Source of the DNA: Dirofilaria immitis
Taxonomy: Eukaryota > Nematoda > Chromadorea > Rhabditida > Onchocercidae
Direction: 5' to 3'
Assembly (NCBI GenBank): GCA_024305405.1
Contig: JAKNDB010000107.1
Location: 4,448,501-4,512,500, forward strand
DNA length: 64,000 nucleotides
Position numbers and translations under genes: made by a program. The notes under the pieces are model-generated. The model worked only from the letters and a program-made list of their open reading frames with translations, was not told the DNA's origin and did no database searches. Below are positions 1 through 14,000 of this stretch, piece after piece (position 1 is the first letter of the stretch; every line of letters starts with the position of its first letter).

Positions 1-1340
1 ATTCCACTTATCTTTTTAAACAATAAAGCATCATTTTACTCCTTAATCATTTGGCTAATCAGTTTGTCTATTAAATGATTAGTTTATCATCTTGACTGAA
101 TGTTCATCACTCTTAGCCAAAGTTCTGAATTTCCTTATAATCAAATAGTTCGATGATATGAATTTCAATAATATTTCAGGAAATTTAATATATTTTGGGC
201 AATATTTGAAATAAATTTTGTAGAATTTTGTTGATAAATCTCTATATTAATTAGGAATAAGAAGTTGATCCCTTAATTTATAATAAAAATTACTGCCTAT
301 TAAACTATACTCTTATAAATTTCAAATTTTAATTTTTTAATTACTGAAAGCATATGCTAATTATTTGTTGCAAACTGAAGAAAAAACCTTTGAAATTTAA
401 AAATTTCTAGCATTTTTTTGTTCTTTTCATCTCGAAAATTTGACAAAATGTTGAAATTTAGCTTTGAAAGTCTTATCGCTTCTTGCAATGGCTTAAATTA
501 CTTACACAGATCTGAATGAAGCGAAAAAGTAATATTATATTATTATTTGACAATTTAGCTTAATTTTTACCTCTCTGACACAAATTTAAATTCAATAAAT
601 ATAAATAACTATTTATTTAATTTTAATTTTGAATGCTTAGTTTATTTTACATAATATGTTTTCTGCTGCTTGAAAAAATTCTAGAATATATGAAATATTT
701 AAATAAACTTTTTAAATTAATTATTTATTTTCTTGAAAATCTTTAGTTATAATACAATTTTTTCAGAAAAAAATAAAAAAATTTTATAAAAATAATAAAA
801 TTGGGATGAAATTTGAAAAGTTGAATTTTCTTAAATTTTAAATTAAATTAAAAATAAAAAGGAAAAATAGCAATGTTTTCATCAGAAATTTATTTTCTCA
901 TTTTACACACTTTTATTATAATTACAACATTCCTCGTCTTTCTTTCTATCATAACAGTTTTTATTTACAAAATAATTTTTGTTTGAAAAAATTAATAAAC
1001 CGCAATCTTTGTTCTTTTTCAAACAATGTTTAATTTTAGTTAGCTATTATTTTTAAAAATGATTATCTAATTTCGACTATCGAAAGGGACACATTGTAGT
1101 ATTGCTATCAAGATACATTATATTATTATTATCAAGGCAACTTGTATCATTGCCCAAATACATTATATTACCTATCAGGATAAACTGTATTATCATATGG
1201 GATAAATTATATTGCTATCAGAACAGATTAAAGTAAATTGTGTATTCATCACTTGATAGATTGTATCATTATAATGTGAAAAAACGTAATATTTTCAAAA
1301 ACAATTTTAATTACTGAATTAAATTAATTTATATTTGCAG
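1..1340. other. A+T-rich flank, no gene seen
   Basis: Very A+T-rich sequence with frequent stops in all frames. I see no exon-like stretch, RNA gene or clear repeat here. The promoter of the mannosidase-like locus that follows could lie in it, but no recognisable element marks it. Confidence 0.5.
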
Positions 1341-1432
1341 GAAAATGATTCGAGAAAAATTGATCCATTTGTATTTATTGGTTTCAAATGTTATATTTTT
1401 ACGATCGGATTTTGTGTACTTTTTTATTTTTG
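1341..1432 (+). other. Possible signal-anchor exon of the mannosidase locus
   Basis: After a TTTGCAG acceptor, one open frame reads a short polar stretch (ENDSRKIDP) and then about 18 hydrophobic residues up to a GTAAGA donor at 1433. That is the arrangement of the cytoplasmic tail and type II anchor of Golgi mannosidases. No ATG lies in this frame inside the exon, and joining it to the next block at 1839 creates a stop, so either an exon is missing between them or the junction is broken. Assignment to the locus is an inference from position and hydropathy. Confidence 0.4.
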
Positions 1433-4400
1433 GTAAGATTTACTATTTTGAAATTGCTAAAATTTCTTAATTTAATTTTTGGAAAATAATAATTATATTA
1501 ACTTTTAATATAAAAAAAAATCCAAAGATTTTGTGCTTATGCATCATTTTTTAGTACCATTTTTGATTCTACATTTAGCTCTAATATTATAACTTTGAAC
1601 GAAACTGATATGAAAACTATTCTATCATTATCATTGAGATTTAAATATCAAATGAAGAGCTTTTAGAAAAATTTTAGAGAGAAATTTTTACTGCAGATTT
1701 CAAAAGTGATGAAAAATGAGGTTAATCGCATCAACTTTATGGTTAAGTTTTTGATATTATTCTTTAAATAGATTGATAAAATAGGAATTTTAGGATAAAA
1801 TGAAAATTTTAATTTTTAAACCTGATAAGAAATTTCAGATTAAATTTTGGATCACTCTTCCTGAATCTTCACCTATTTCTCAACTTTTGAAAGTTGATGA
1901 TAAAGAAGATAATGAACTTACAACATTTCAATGCATTCAAACGTACCCAATGGAAGCAGAAACTGAATTTAAAGTAAAAATTAAAATTTGCTACTTGACC
2001 TCTAATAAATTTATTAATTAAATTTTTATAAACTATCATTAATTATCACATATCGTTTGGCAGCTTATGTCAAATCATTAAATTAAATTATCGATCATAA
2101 ATTGTCACAATTTATTAATTAAATTTCAGAATAATTTTGACTATTCTGGCAAAATAAACTGCACTAACTGGTTTAAGCATATTTTAGTATTAACAAATTG
2201 TTTTGAATTTTTTAAAATTCTATTTGTTTCTAATTTTTAAGCATTTCTCAAAGATAATTTTGGGATTATTATCAAATTAATTATTACAATTTATGATTAA
2301 TTATCACAAATCGTCCTCAAAATGAAAGAATTTCATTATTTAGTTCCTTCTCCAGGCTTATTCTTCATTTCCGATTTTTAAGAATTTATTTAAATTTGGC
2401 ATATAAATTTGGTGAATTTAATTTGCATATAGCAGATATCGAAGAAAGAAATATTCAGTTTTTAAGTTCCATTTACTAATTGATTTTAAATTTTCAAAAA
2501 AATTTTTTTGCAGATAAAAACGATTATCATTTTAAATATCTATCAATTAATCATTGATAAGACTCAGTTTATTTCCATTCCTACGGTTAATCAACTAACA
2601 TTTAATCATTTTTTACTGCTATGATAATTACGAATAGAAATTAATTTATAAATTGCGCACTATATTTTAATTATGCCTAATTAACAATAATAATAATTGA
2701 TGAATTATAATTCACTATAATAATTATCAGCAGTTTCTGATAGTGCCATTGATGTGACTTGCTTTAAAAGCATAAAGTTCTATCTAATATTCCTTCTCTT
2801 CTCTTTAAATTGATCAGTATCTAATTATTTTTCAAATGTCTTTTTTTGTTAGAATTGTAACTAGTTATCTATGTATTTCATTTTATAAGTTATCATGATT
2901 AATTAGTAATAATAATTTCACTTTTTTTTCTAGACGTTCGATATATTTCAAGAAATTGTTGGTCTTAGACAAATACCACAACATCATAATAAAGTGAGAA
3001 GAAAGAATATTTTAGATATAATAGAAGTATATGTTTTACCGTTTACTCATGTTGATCCAGGTAAATAAATTTTTATTTTTCGCTATAACAGAAAAAATTC
3101 ATGATAAATTTATCTTTATTTATATTTGCGAAAAATATATTTAATTTCTAATTAATTCGATACAAAAGAAAACGGCTTAGAAAGAACATTTATTAGCTAA
3201 AATAAATAAATCTAAAAATATAAAATTCATTGATTTTATTCCAACTCATCAGATTGAGATCAATCATTAAAGTATTTTTTATTTTATATGATGTATATTG
3301 ATAAATGTAATATCATAAATGCTTCATTGATTCAAGTCATTTCTTCAAGCGTCAAATATAACTTGCTAATATTGCTAATTATTATTTAAAGAAGACGATA
3401 AAAACTACAATTATCAATTATTATTATTCATTTCTAACATAATTAGAAATATTTGTTAGTTATGTCTTTTTTACAACACATCAAATGCATCATTTAAATT
3501 GATAACAATTCAAGAAAGATATTACGATGATTAATGATAATGATAAGAATGATTTTGTAAGAAATTATATATGTGAAAAATAAATTTTCGATTATACATT
3601 TATTTATTTAAAATTTCTTTTTAATTTTCAACAAAAAAATAAAGCAAAAACAGAAAAATTAAAAGACGCAAAATTTGAAAATTTAAATAAAAATTATAAT
3701 AAATTTTATGTTGGTTGAAAACATTCAATAATTATTTAAATGATACAAATGCGATATTGGATAATATGGTAATATTTATGCAAAATCATCCACGTATGCG
3801 TTTCATGTGGTGTGAAATTGTTTTTTTTTGAGCGATGGTGGATTGCAGAAAATCAAAGTATCAAAAATTTGATACGAAGGTAACAAAAAAAGAATGAAAA
3901 TTTAAAACTTTATTTTTTAAGTTTTATTTAAATTTTCAAAAATCGCTTTTTAAATTTATCGAATTATTTAAGAATTTAATTATATCAATAAATTTGCTTG
4001 TTTTATTTAATTTAATAAGTCATTTCTTAAAATATTTCAACTAACTATATCGTTGTAAATAATCCGTTTTTCGTAATTTTGCTCAAATTTAGTTATTAAA
4101 ATATTCCGAAGAAGGTTTATTGTAATAAATTAAGTTATTCATTTCTTTTCTTTTACCTTCAATAGAAAATGGTAAAAGTAGTAAAAGAGAGAAAATATGA
4201 AAATTTTTTTAGTATTTTTGAGTATAAGGTAATTTTAAAAGAAAAAATAGTTTAGTTATATACATATATTATATAGAATGATTAAATAATCAGAAATCAA
4301 ATTTCCTTTTAAGATTTATTAAAAATAAATAATTGGAAATTGTAAGTGGTTCATGGATAATGGCAGATGAAGCAATAACCTTTTTTCCATCAATTGTGGA

Positions 4401-7400
4401 TAATATTATCGAAGGACAACAGTATATTTATAATGAATTAAGTATTAAATTTCAGCCATTTCAATCATTTTTTCCATGGCCATAAGTTTTCTTTGATTAA
4501 TTCTTTTTTCGCTAATTTTTTTAACCAACATGGCTTTTTGGCTACTTTTTAGGCTAATTTTTTCATTACATTTCTTTCTCGTCAATTTCCTCAATTAATT
4601 TTCATATTTATTTGATTCAATCTTACTAAAAAATTATCAATCGATTTTTTGCATTTATTTTTATTCGTTTTATCCAAAATTTATAGGAAAATATTAATTG
4701 AAGAATTTATTTTAAAAAGATTAAATTATTTCGTATGGATTGATTATTTTGATAATATTAATTTTTGATTTTCAATTATTATTAAATTAAAAATTTGATT
4801 AAATAATAAGAGGAAGAAAAGAAATTATTCTAGATGTTGAAATACAAGTGATGTGGTCTAATGATCCATTCGGTTATGAACCATCGATACCGTATTTGTA
4901 CACAAAAACAGGTGTGAATCGTAGAGTAATTAATAGAATTTATAATAATTTGAAAATATTTCTACGAAATCACGGAGCAATACCATTCCGTTGGCAACAA
5001 TTCTTTGGTAAATTTTAAATTTTATATAATTTTTCTTTTTTTATTTTAATTTCATTCATTTCATTAATTTTCATTTTAAAGCTCAAATATTTAAAAAAAT
5101 GATTAAAAGATGTACCGAATATGCAATAATAAATTTAATTTAATCCTTAATATAAAAGAAGATTTACTTACTAATTCCTTCGAATAATTAAAAGTTTTAT
5201 TAAAAACAAAAAGCAAAGATTGAAGATTATTTGAACAAAATTTGTACAAAAAAGTTGAACTTTTATGAAGTAAATGCTGAATATTCAGATATCTAAAATG
5301 GTTTATTTATGACTAAATCTTTTTTGACCCTTTAGATACCAATGGTCAATATGAAATGTATGCTCACGTATTACCGTATACACATTATGATATATTTAGC
5401 AGTTGTGGACCTAAACAAGCTGCTTAGGATATACAAATCTAAATTTGAACAAATAGTTTAATTATCTAATCTTTCAAGAAAAAAATTTATGAAATTTTGT
5501 AAAAATTAGTTGAAAGAAATAAGCAAATATAATATATGTCTGAAATATTATTTAAATAATAGCATAGTAATTTAATTTCTTATCTATGGTTCATTAAAAT
5601 TGGAAGAATCATTTCTCATTTCAACAAGGAAATAGCATTATATTATCAGTTTGGGGTGATGATTTTCGATATGTTGAATTAGAAGAATGGCATTAACAAT
5701 ATGATAATTTAATATTACTGTTTGATTATATTAATAAAAATTCGAAACGTATGAAAATTAGGTGAAACATTTACATTTCTTTCAATTATTGGAATTAATT
5801 TTAAATTGATTAAATTAATATATATAAGAATAAAATAATTTTTTGTATTTTATTTTTAAAATTTTTATGCGATTTTTGCTCATTTGTGTAATAATATGAA
5901 AATATTTGTTAATTTTATCACTTTTTTTCTAATTTATTTTTTGATTTTACATTTCAATCGAGTAAATTTGAAATGAAAAATTTTTAAATTTATTTTATTT
6001 AAATTAATAAATATAGATTTGGAACATTAACGGAATATTTTGATGCATTAGAAGGAAACAATAAGGCAAAAATCTTTCACCAGCAACCTTATCAGGTGAT
6101 TTTTCCCATATCAGTGTTCTGTGAATGATTATTGGACTGGTTACTATACAACACAACCATTTTATAAACGACAAGAACGAGAATTACACGTAAGTTTTGA
6201 TTTAAGTTTTGTTCAGAAATAAAATTCAATAATTTATTTAATATTATTTTATCCATTATGCAAATTTCAAATTTAGATATTCGAATAATTTTAATTTTTT
6301 CACTTATGTAATTCATAATTATACCTCTCTCTTCTACAGGTTAGATATTGTTGTCAAAAAATCAATTCTACTAATATACTGTTCTTTTCATATTTTTTGA
6401 ATTTAACATTAGATAAGATTTAATGATTTAAGTATATTTTTAACTAATTAGCTATCAAAATAGATTTGAGAATGGAAAACTTCGAAATTTGAATTTTTTT
6501 GTTTTGAAAATTAAAAATTTCAGTCATTTATAAGAGCTGCAGATTTGTTAAGTGTTAATACTTTTATGTATTTGTCGACTGTAAATCGCCAAATTACCCA
6601 ACAACAATTGACGATAGCTCGACGAAATTTAGCACTTTTTCAACATCATGATGCTATCACAGGTAAATAATGAATTATTATTTCTTAATTTACTATTTTT
6701 CTTTTTCCTCTCTCTTTTCTTCCCTTTTAACTCATATCTTTTTAGCATTTGACACACATATACATATATATATATATATAGTAATATGATTTAAATTTAA
6801 TTTATCTTATTTTTCATTATGAAAATTTTCACAACAACGAATTGATTGTTATAAATTTTTATAATTATTATAATTTTTGAATATTTAATTAAAGTGAAAA
6901 AAATTAAATGAAAAAAAAGACAAAATAAACAAAAATTTTGTTTTTTAAAGGAACAAGTAAAAATCATGTAATGAAAGATTACTCACAACGCATGTTTGAT
7001 TCAATGAAAATTGCCGAAAATGTTCTAAGAATTTCATTAAATAGTTTATTATGCTCAAACAATTTTGAAATAGTAAGTAATCTTTGATGATTGTAATAAA
7101 AATTTTATAAATTAAAGACGAAAATTCTCTATTTTTTTCTCTTTCAAATTAATTATAAATTAAATTTTGTTTTATTTAATTTTAATCAATTTTTCGTATT
7201 ATCTTTTTTCTTTTGTTTATAAAAATTATTGTGTTATTTGTAAATGCTAAAATGATTATGATTACATTCGAGGAATAAACAATATAAATTATAGTGGATT
7301 TTCAGGATAATATTCCATTAATGTACAACAAAAGTAGTAGGAAAAAATTATTTATTATTGATCGGCCAAGGCATATCATGCTTTTTTATGGGTTATTTTT

Positions 7401-9176
7401 AAATAATTGAAATTTTAATATTGTTTGCCATACTTAATTTAGATTTTAAAAATTTAAATATTCACAAAGCTTTTCTTATATCATTACTTATAATTTATAT
7501 TTCTTTCAAATATACATAAATTTTTTTTTCAAAATTTATTCTTATTTTATGTCAAAAATCTTATGAGAGATTAACATTACATATTCACCAGAATTCATAC
7601 TTTGATACTAACTATGTGTAATTAGCATCATGAATTTATTCATTATGCAGTAGTTTATCCGTAATATACAGTAGTCTTCAAGTGATACAGTAGAAAGCTT
7701 TTTCTAACGACTATTATGCCAATAGATGATTAATTTGAGTTAGAATTTTCATTTGGATCGCACATAATGATTACTGTTAACAACTTGTCCATTATGAATA
7801 ATCTTCAAATATGATACTGTATAATGCAGTATAAAATTAGAAACAAATTCACCACTTCTTTTTGATAAAAAGTACTTAATATGAAGGATTAATTTATAGA
7901 ACAATAGTTATATACAATAATGAGCCATACGGACGAATGGAAACAATCGAATTACTCGTATCTGATCCAGATGTGATTGTAATTGGATCAGATGGACCTA
8001 TTCAGGCTCAAATTGAGCCTTATTTTGACGTAATTAGTGGTGAGCTTACGAAAAATTACTTGGTTATTTAAATCATTCATCTTTTAGCTTTTAGATCAAA
8101 AGAAATTTTACATTTAGTTTAAAATTTTGGTTCATTTCAGTAGTTTATAATAAGTTAAAATGAATTAGATGATAACATAAGCGTTCATCTAAAAAATAAT
8201 TAATTTGAAGCAAATGATTACATCAATAAGTTTAAATTAACATTGGATTTCTTGCAAATTTTTAATTAACAATTTTGATAATTTTAGTTGGTATTCTTCG
8301 CATTTCTCAAGGCTTTATCATTAATTCACTACACACTTCAACCGGCTCATTCAACAACAACTGAAATTGCTGAAATTCTATCACCAATGAAATTGTTAAA
8401 AACGATAAAACGCATTTCAGAGTATAATTTCGTTTCCTATATTTCTGAATTTAAAATAGTTAAAATAACAATCACTGTAAATGATTGTCAGAAGAGGAAA
8501 TTTGGAATAATAATTTTTCTTGGAATTATTTAGAGTATTTTGTTGAATTTCGATATTTACTAAAATTATTCATGTTGTATTTAATTTCTGATATTTTATT
8601 GATAATTTCTGGTTAGTGACATAATATGAATCAGTATTATTATTATTATTGTTGGGTTTTCTTGAAGCGAAAAATTAGTAGCATTGTTTTATAAATTCAA
8701 TTATTCTTTACTAATCAATTGGATTAACATATTACAAATAATTCGCTTAAAATAATTTTTATAAAAATTTTATTTACTTTCTTTAATTAATATTATTATA
8801 TTTAAGAATTGTCTAAAATAATTAAAAATTTTAGAAATTAGAAATGGACAATGCAGAAAGTTTTATTATCTCGGGACCATTACGTCAAATTGCTTATACG
8901 TTATCAAAATTCATAAAACAACGTCTCTCAATTAATAATATTTTAGGTAATTGATTTTTAATCAATTACGTCAAATTTTAATTTCAGTATTTCAATATTC
9001 TTTGAAAAAATTTTTATAAATCAAAATTAATAATTTGTTAAATTTTGTTAATGAAATTTTAAACCTTTAAAAATGATTTATTGCAAGGAGCGGAAGAAAG
9101 TCGTTTACACATGCAACTTCGTATTGATATACGAAAAATGTCAAATTCTGAATTGGTCACAAGATTTGCAGCTGAT

Positions 9177-9311
9177 ATGATATCAGATGATATCAAATAT
9201 TATACTGGTAATAATGGCTTACAAGTAAACTTTAATTGTATAAGTACTGCTATGATATCGGATGATGTTAAGTATTATACTAATAGCATGGGCTTAAAAA
9301 GAAATGTTAAT
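9177..9311 (+). repeat. Tandem duplication inside a mannosidase exon (75-base offset)
   Basis: The segment encoding MISDDIKYYTGNNGL (from 9177) is followed in frame by a diverged copy encoding MISDDVKYYTNSMGL (from 9252). The offset is 75 bases, i.e. 25 codons, so the frame is kept through both copies. Relatives have this motif once (the YTDLNG region of vertebrate mannosidase II). The copies differ at many positions, so the duplication is not recent. The conserved sequence that should follow is not found downstream. Confidence 0.8.
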
Positions 9312-9740
9312 TATATAAGAGTTATTATTTAATTTCATTGTCCGAAATCTCGAGAAATAAGTATGGAAATCAATCGGATATTAGTTATATTTGATCCATG
9401 TCAGTTTTCCATTATTTCATTTTATTTTAGACTTACCATATTCTGATGAATGTAATGTTTGATAAATATTGATTCAATTACTTATTTAATTATTTAGTTA
9501 TGTTTATTTTATCATAAATGAATAATCATTATTGCAAAAAGAAATTATGAATAAAATTTAAATTAATTTTTCTTTTTAACTTTTTAGCGCTTCAATCACT
9601 CATTTATCAACCGAATATTTTTATCATTTATGGTAAGTTTGCTAATTTCAATTATTCAACTCAAATTCGTATTTATGAACGATTACTTATTCTTATAAAT
9701 GTAACATTTTGAAATTCGCAATATTTTCTCTTTCCTCAAT

Positions 9741-9861
9741 AATTCTAACTCTAATACAATCTAATTAACATTTAATCCTTCATAATTCTAACTCTTATAT
9801 AATCTAATTAACAGATAATCCTTCATAATTCTAACTCTAATGTAACCTAATTAACAGGTAA
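9741..9861. repeat. 43-base minisatellite, about 2.8 copies
   Basis: Units begin AATTCTAACTCT at 9741, 9784 and 9827, with a 43-base period and a few substitutions between copies; the third is partial. The array lies between the mannosidase blocks at 9588 and 9993. Each unit contains CTAATTAACA followed by a variable tail, and the last reads ACAG then GTAAT. Confidence 0.85.
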
Positions 9862-11052
9862 TTAAAATGTTTCTTTCAATTTAAAATTATTAAAATAAAT
9901 AATTGCTTTATATTATATTTTGTTCTAATTAATAATATTCATTGATAAAACTAATTCATACGGCGAAAAGCGAAAAATTAATGAGATTTCAGGAATTCTT
10001 CAAAATCTACCACTTCGTCATTTTGTGACATTCCCATGCGATGTACAGTTATTGACTGTTCGACCTTTGACATCCGCTATAAATCAACGATTGATGGTAC
10101 TATACAGAGCAGGAATTGATTGTACTAGTCTAATCAATCCGACATGTCTCGAGAATGAGCTTGATGTAAAATTTATAATTTAACAAATATCTTTAAAGCA
10201 CAACTGCTTATATTTGTCATTCATACTATAACTATTAATAAATATATTGCAAAAAGAGGAAAGGAAACGTAATAAGCTAATTTATCAACATATATTGATA
10301 CTAAGATAATAAATGACTATATAAAATGACAACGATATTTTATGTAATATCTCAGTCAATTATCTAAATGAAATACTTGCAGCACAAAAGATCAATGTAA
10401 CAGATTTTTCGAGATTTTAAATCTTCTCGAGATTTCAAAATTTTTCAATGATTAAAAATTTTTCTTAGTTTTGCAGAAATTATTTAATAATTTTTATTAA
10501 AATTTTATATAATGATTGCTGTGAAGAGAAATAAGCCTATTATCAGTTTTGATATATCATAAATGTTCATATATATCAGCGAACGATTCAGATCATTTTT
10601 ATAGGTGGTAAACAATGTATTGTGGACTCATTGAGATATACAATTCTTTAAATTATATTTTAAGAAAAAAGTTATTGAAAAACAGTTTTTATTGAAGCAA
10701 AATAATAGCATTATTCATTTTGCTTACATCTATTAAAATTATGATAAAAATTAAAAGTTAACTAAAATTAGAATTTATGTTATGCTTTTTAAACAGTTTT
10801 ATCAAAATGCTTCGTACTGTAGAATAAACCTTTACACCAGCAAATATATACTGTAGAAGTTACAGTATCTATGGATTTCAGTTCACCGTGAAGAAATATA
10901 TGCAATTTATTGGTGTAACAACGGTGCAAAAACATTGTTAAATGGCATCAAAAAATAAGCGAAGAAATGGATTATCAAAAAGTGAAATTTTACCTGAAAC
11001 CAACCGATTTTGCAACTTATTTAATAGGATTTGATAAATTACCGTATCAATA

Positions 11053-14000
11053 AATATAATAGACTTATCGTTATGGGGAAAAATTAATTTCCATCAAAAT
11101 TTTTTGAAAATTTTAGAAAAATCGTAGAATAAAAAAATTTATTCTTTTAAAAACTCAAATTACCGTACTTTATTCTATTACAATTCATTTTATGTAACAT
11201 TTGAAAGTTTGTTTATGCATATAAAGTTGTAATCAATAAAGTTAATTTTCCAATCATCATTTTCTGTCACTTTTCTCAAAGAAATTTAATTCAGGTTTGA
11301 AATTTTCAAAAATTCATTCTATCTTTTATTATTCCATCAAGTATGTTTTTTTTCAAGAAAGAAAGAAAAAATAATTTTAATCAAAATTTTGCTAATTTAT
11401 AAAAAATTTTTCTTTCTTTCTGAAAAAACTGATTGAGCTATTTTTAGTTTTCCATTTCAAATAATTTTACACATTTATCTTATTTGAATCAAATTTGTTA
11501 CTTCAATTCTTTAATTTGTAAACTAACCAAACTTTCCAGCATTTCCTATCTTTCATTTTTTTTCATTCCTTCAATTATTTCGTTTGCCTTAAAGTTCGTT
11601 CGTTTTCCATTTCTAAAAAAGTAATTTATTTTTAAAAATATTTCAATAAATATTTATTGTCGCAAAATTTTGTTTAATTCACATAAAAAATATCGAAAAT
11701 ACTGAAATTTTTTATATAATAAACAATTCAAGAAATAAATTAAATTCTTATAATCTCTTTTACGCTTCTTATCATTTTACGAAAAAACTTTTCTTGCATT
11801 TTCTTGTATTAATGTTAATCGATCCGATTTGATCCACGTAATAACATTCATGGATGACATCAATCGAGAAGTATTGTGAGATTGCATAAAAATTGTTGCT
11901 ATGATTAATTTATTTAAACTATCTCAAATTATCGGTTTAAATCTTTTCAGGTTGATGAATCAATCGTTGATAAATCAATACTTATTAATTCTCGTTGAAC
12001 TGTTGACTTTAAATTTTGCTTTATTATTAAGTAAAAAAATAAAATCTTACATTTATTATAATTTTTCATGCATATATCGCATTCAAATACTTTATGCAAT
12101 TCCATTCTTTTTTCAATTTTATTTGAAAAATTATGCATAAAAATTGTTTGTTTTTTATTGTGTATTTTTCGAAATATTTGTTTTTAATAAATGCATTCAA
12201 TTAATTTGATCAATGAACGGAATAATTATCACAAAAATAAAATTTCTATAAAAAATTGAAAAATTCATATATTTTTTGAACAATCATTTAATTCAAACTA
12301 AGTATTCATTATAATTAAATTTTTAGTAATTTAACAAATCATAAAAAATGTTTCTACCTACATCAGAATTCTTGAATTATCAATCAATCCATTGGTTGAT
12401 TCCGATTGCTTAAGAGCGAAAAAAATTTCAATAAATATAAAATGTATTATATTTTGAAGTGTTCAAAAAAATAATCGTATTTCCACTTGCCCGGTTGCTA
12501 TTAATCCGATTAAATTCTCGAAATTTTATTTAAAAATAATGCAAGATGAGAATTGTGTATACATGTATAGGCTTGGATACAAAATAAACAGCCCAAAGAT
12601 GGCATTTAATTGTGTCTTCAATCATTTTTGCTTTTTATATTATTAAATTATAAATTCATGGAAAAAATTCTGAAATATTTATTTTTTTCTGTTAAATAAT
12701 AACAATTGGAAAAAGTTTTTTTCCATTTCTCTTTGTTGATAAGTTATTTTATAAATAGCTCATATGGATGCATATGAATTTATAATATTTTTAATAATCT
12801 TTTTCTTTTTTGATACATCATTTTTTTTTCATATATTTTTATTGTTAAAAACAATAATATCATTTGCAGTTTATTACAATTTATTGCATGATTGACTGAC
12901 TATAAAAGGAATGAATAGCAAGGGATGCTGCAGATATGCAAATATGCAATTATGAAAATATGCAGGTATGCAAGCAAATTTACAAATGATTCAAAAACTG
13001 CAAATTATTTAAGCAATTAATTGTATGATGAAAAAATGAAATGAATAATAATAAATGCATTCATGCAATTTTTGTATATTAATGTAATGAATGCAAAATG
13101 CAAGCAATCAAATATATAATAAGTGTCGTTAAGGATATTCAAAAGTATTTATATATTTTATAATAAACTATTAATTAACAAATTAATTACTGATTATTTG
13201 ATAAAATTATTAATATTATATGCTAATGCACTTCATGGTAATGATAAAAAATATGCTATATATTCAAGCATATTAATCTAATAATTATTGTTATTGCAAA
13301 TTTTAGACTGCTGATTGAACAAATTACGATCCAAGGTATATGCTATAATAACAGTGATAATAGTAATAAACGATAATAATAAAATAAGTGGAATCATTGA
13401 TAAATGCAATTATAACTAAAGTCACCATTAACAAAGTCGATAGCAGTGTTAGGCATTGTTACGATTATAATTACAATATTATCATCCTTATCAAATGCTG
13501 CTTGAAAAATATGATTATGATATAGCTGATGATGAATATCTTATTATGATATTTATAATAATAATTTTAATCATGACATCATTCATTAAAATTGTTTCAA
13601 ATTATTCATATAAAATTATGATCGCAAAAAAAACTTAAACTAATCAATTTGTTCAAATATTAGTTTAACATATGTTAAAGATAAAATAAGCGTTCTGTCT
13701 TTTTTTCTTTGTTTAAAATTTTAAAAAAATTTAAACTTTTAGAAACTTTTTTAAATTTCTCCAAATGTTTGCCTATCGAATAACAATTATTAAGTGACAA
13801 CTAGTCTTGTTGTAATAAATATTTTTAATCCATTCATAAATTATTTTATTATAATTAATATTTTTGTTTATCTCAAAATAATCATTAATCATACAATAAG
13901 AAATAAAAAGATATTTCTTTCCCTCAAATTGTATATAATATTTAACAATAAGGTTGTAAAAAGTTCGTGAATATTAAATATTATATAAAAAAAGAGATAA

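Larger units (their letters stand above)
1341..11052 (+). pseudogene. Decayed class II (Golgi-type, GH38) alpha-mannosidase
   Basis: GH38 mannosidase II trims mannose from N-glycans in the Golgi. Homologous blocks occur in family order: possible membrane anchor 1341-1432; 1839-1971; 2935-3060 ending THVDPG (zinc His/Asp motif); 3710-3879; 4314-4441 with EIVSGSWIMADEA; 4834-5007 with WSNDPFGY (catalytic Asp region); 5336-5427; about 5605-5761 with GDDFRY; 6017-6189; 6524-6662 ending LFQHHDAIT (zinc His); 6951-7072; 7306 to about 7380; 7900-8039; 8288 to about 8440; about 8836-8946; 9088 to about 9310; 9588-9632; 9993-10165; about 10888-11052 (LKPTDFATYLIGF). Lesions: AG to AT at the expected acceptor (3708-3709), TGA after the T-run at 3821-3829, TAA at 4330 where relatives have Gln, TAG at 5425, TAA at 5694, two frameshifts in 6017-6189, and no sequence for the conserved section after the YYT/NG motif. 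Stops at unchanged length argue for true decay. The alternative is a working gene with a very poor consensus. Confidence 0.8.
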
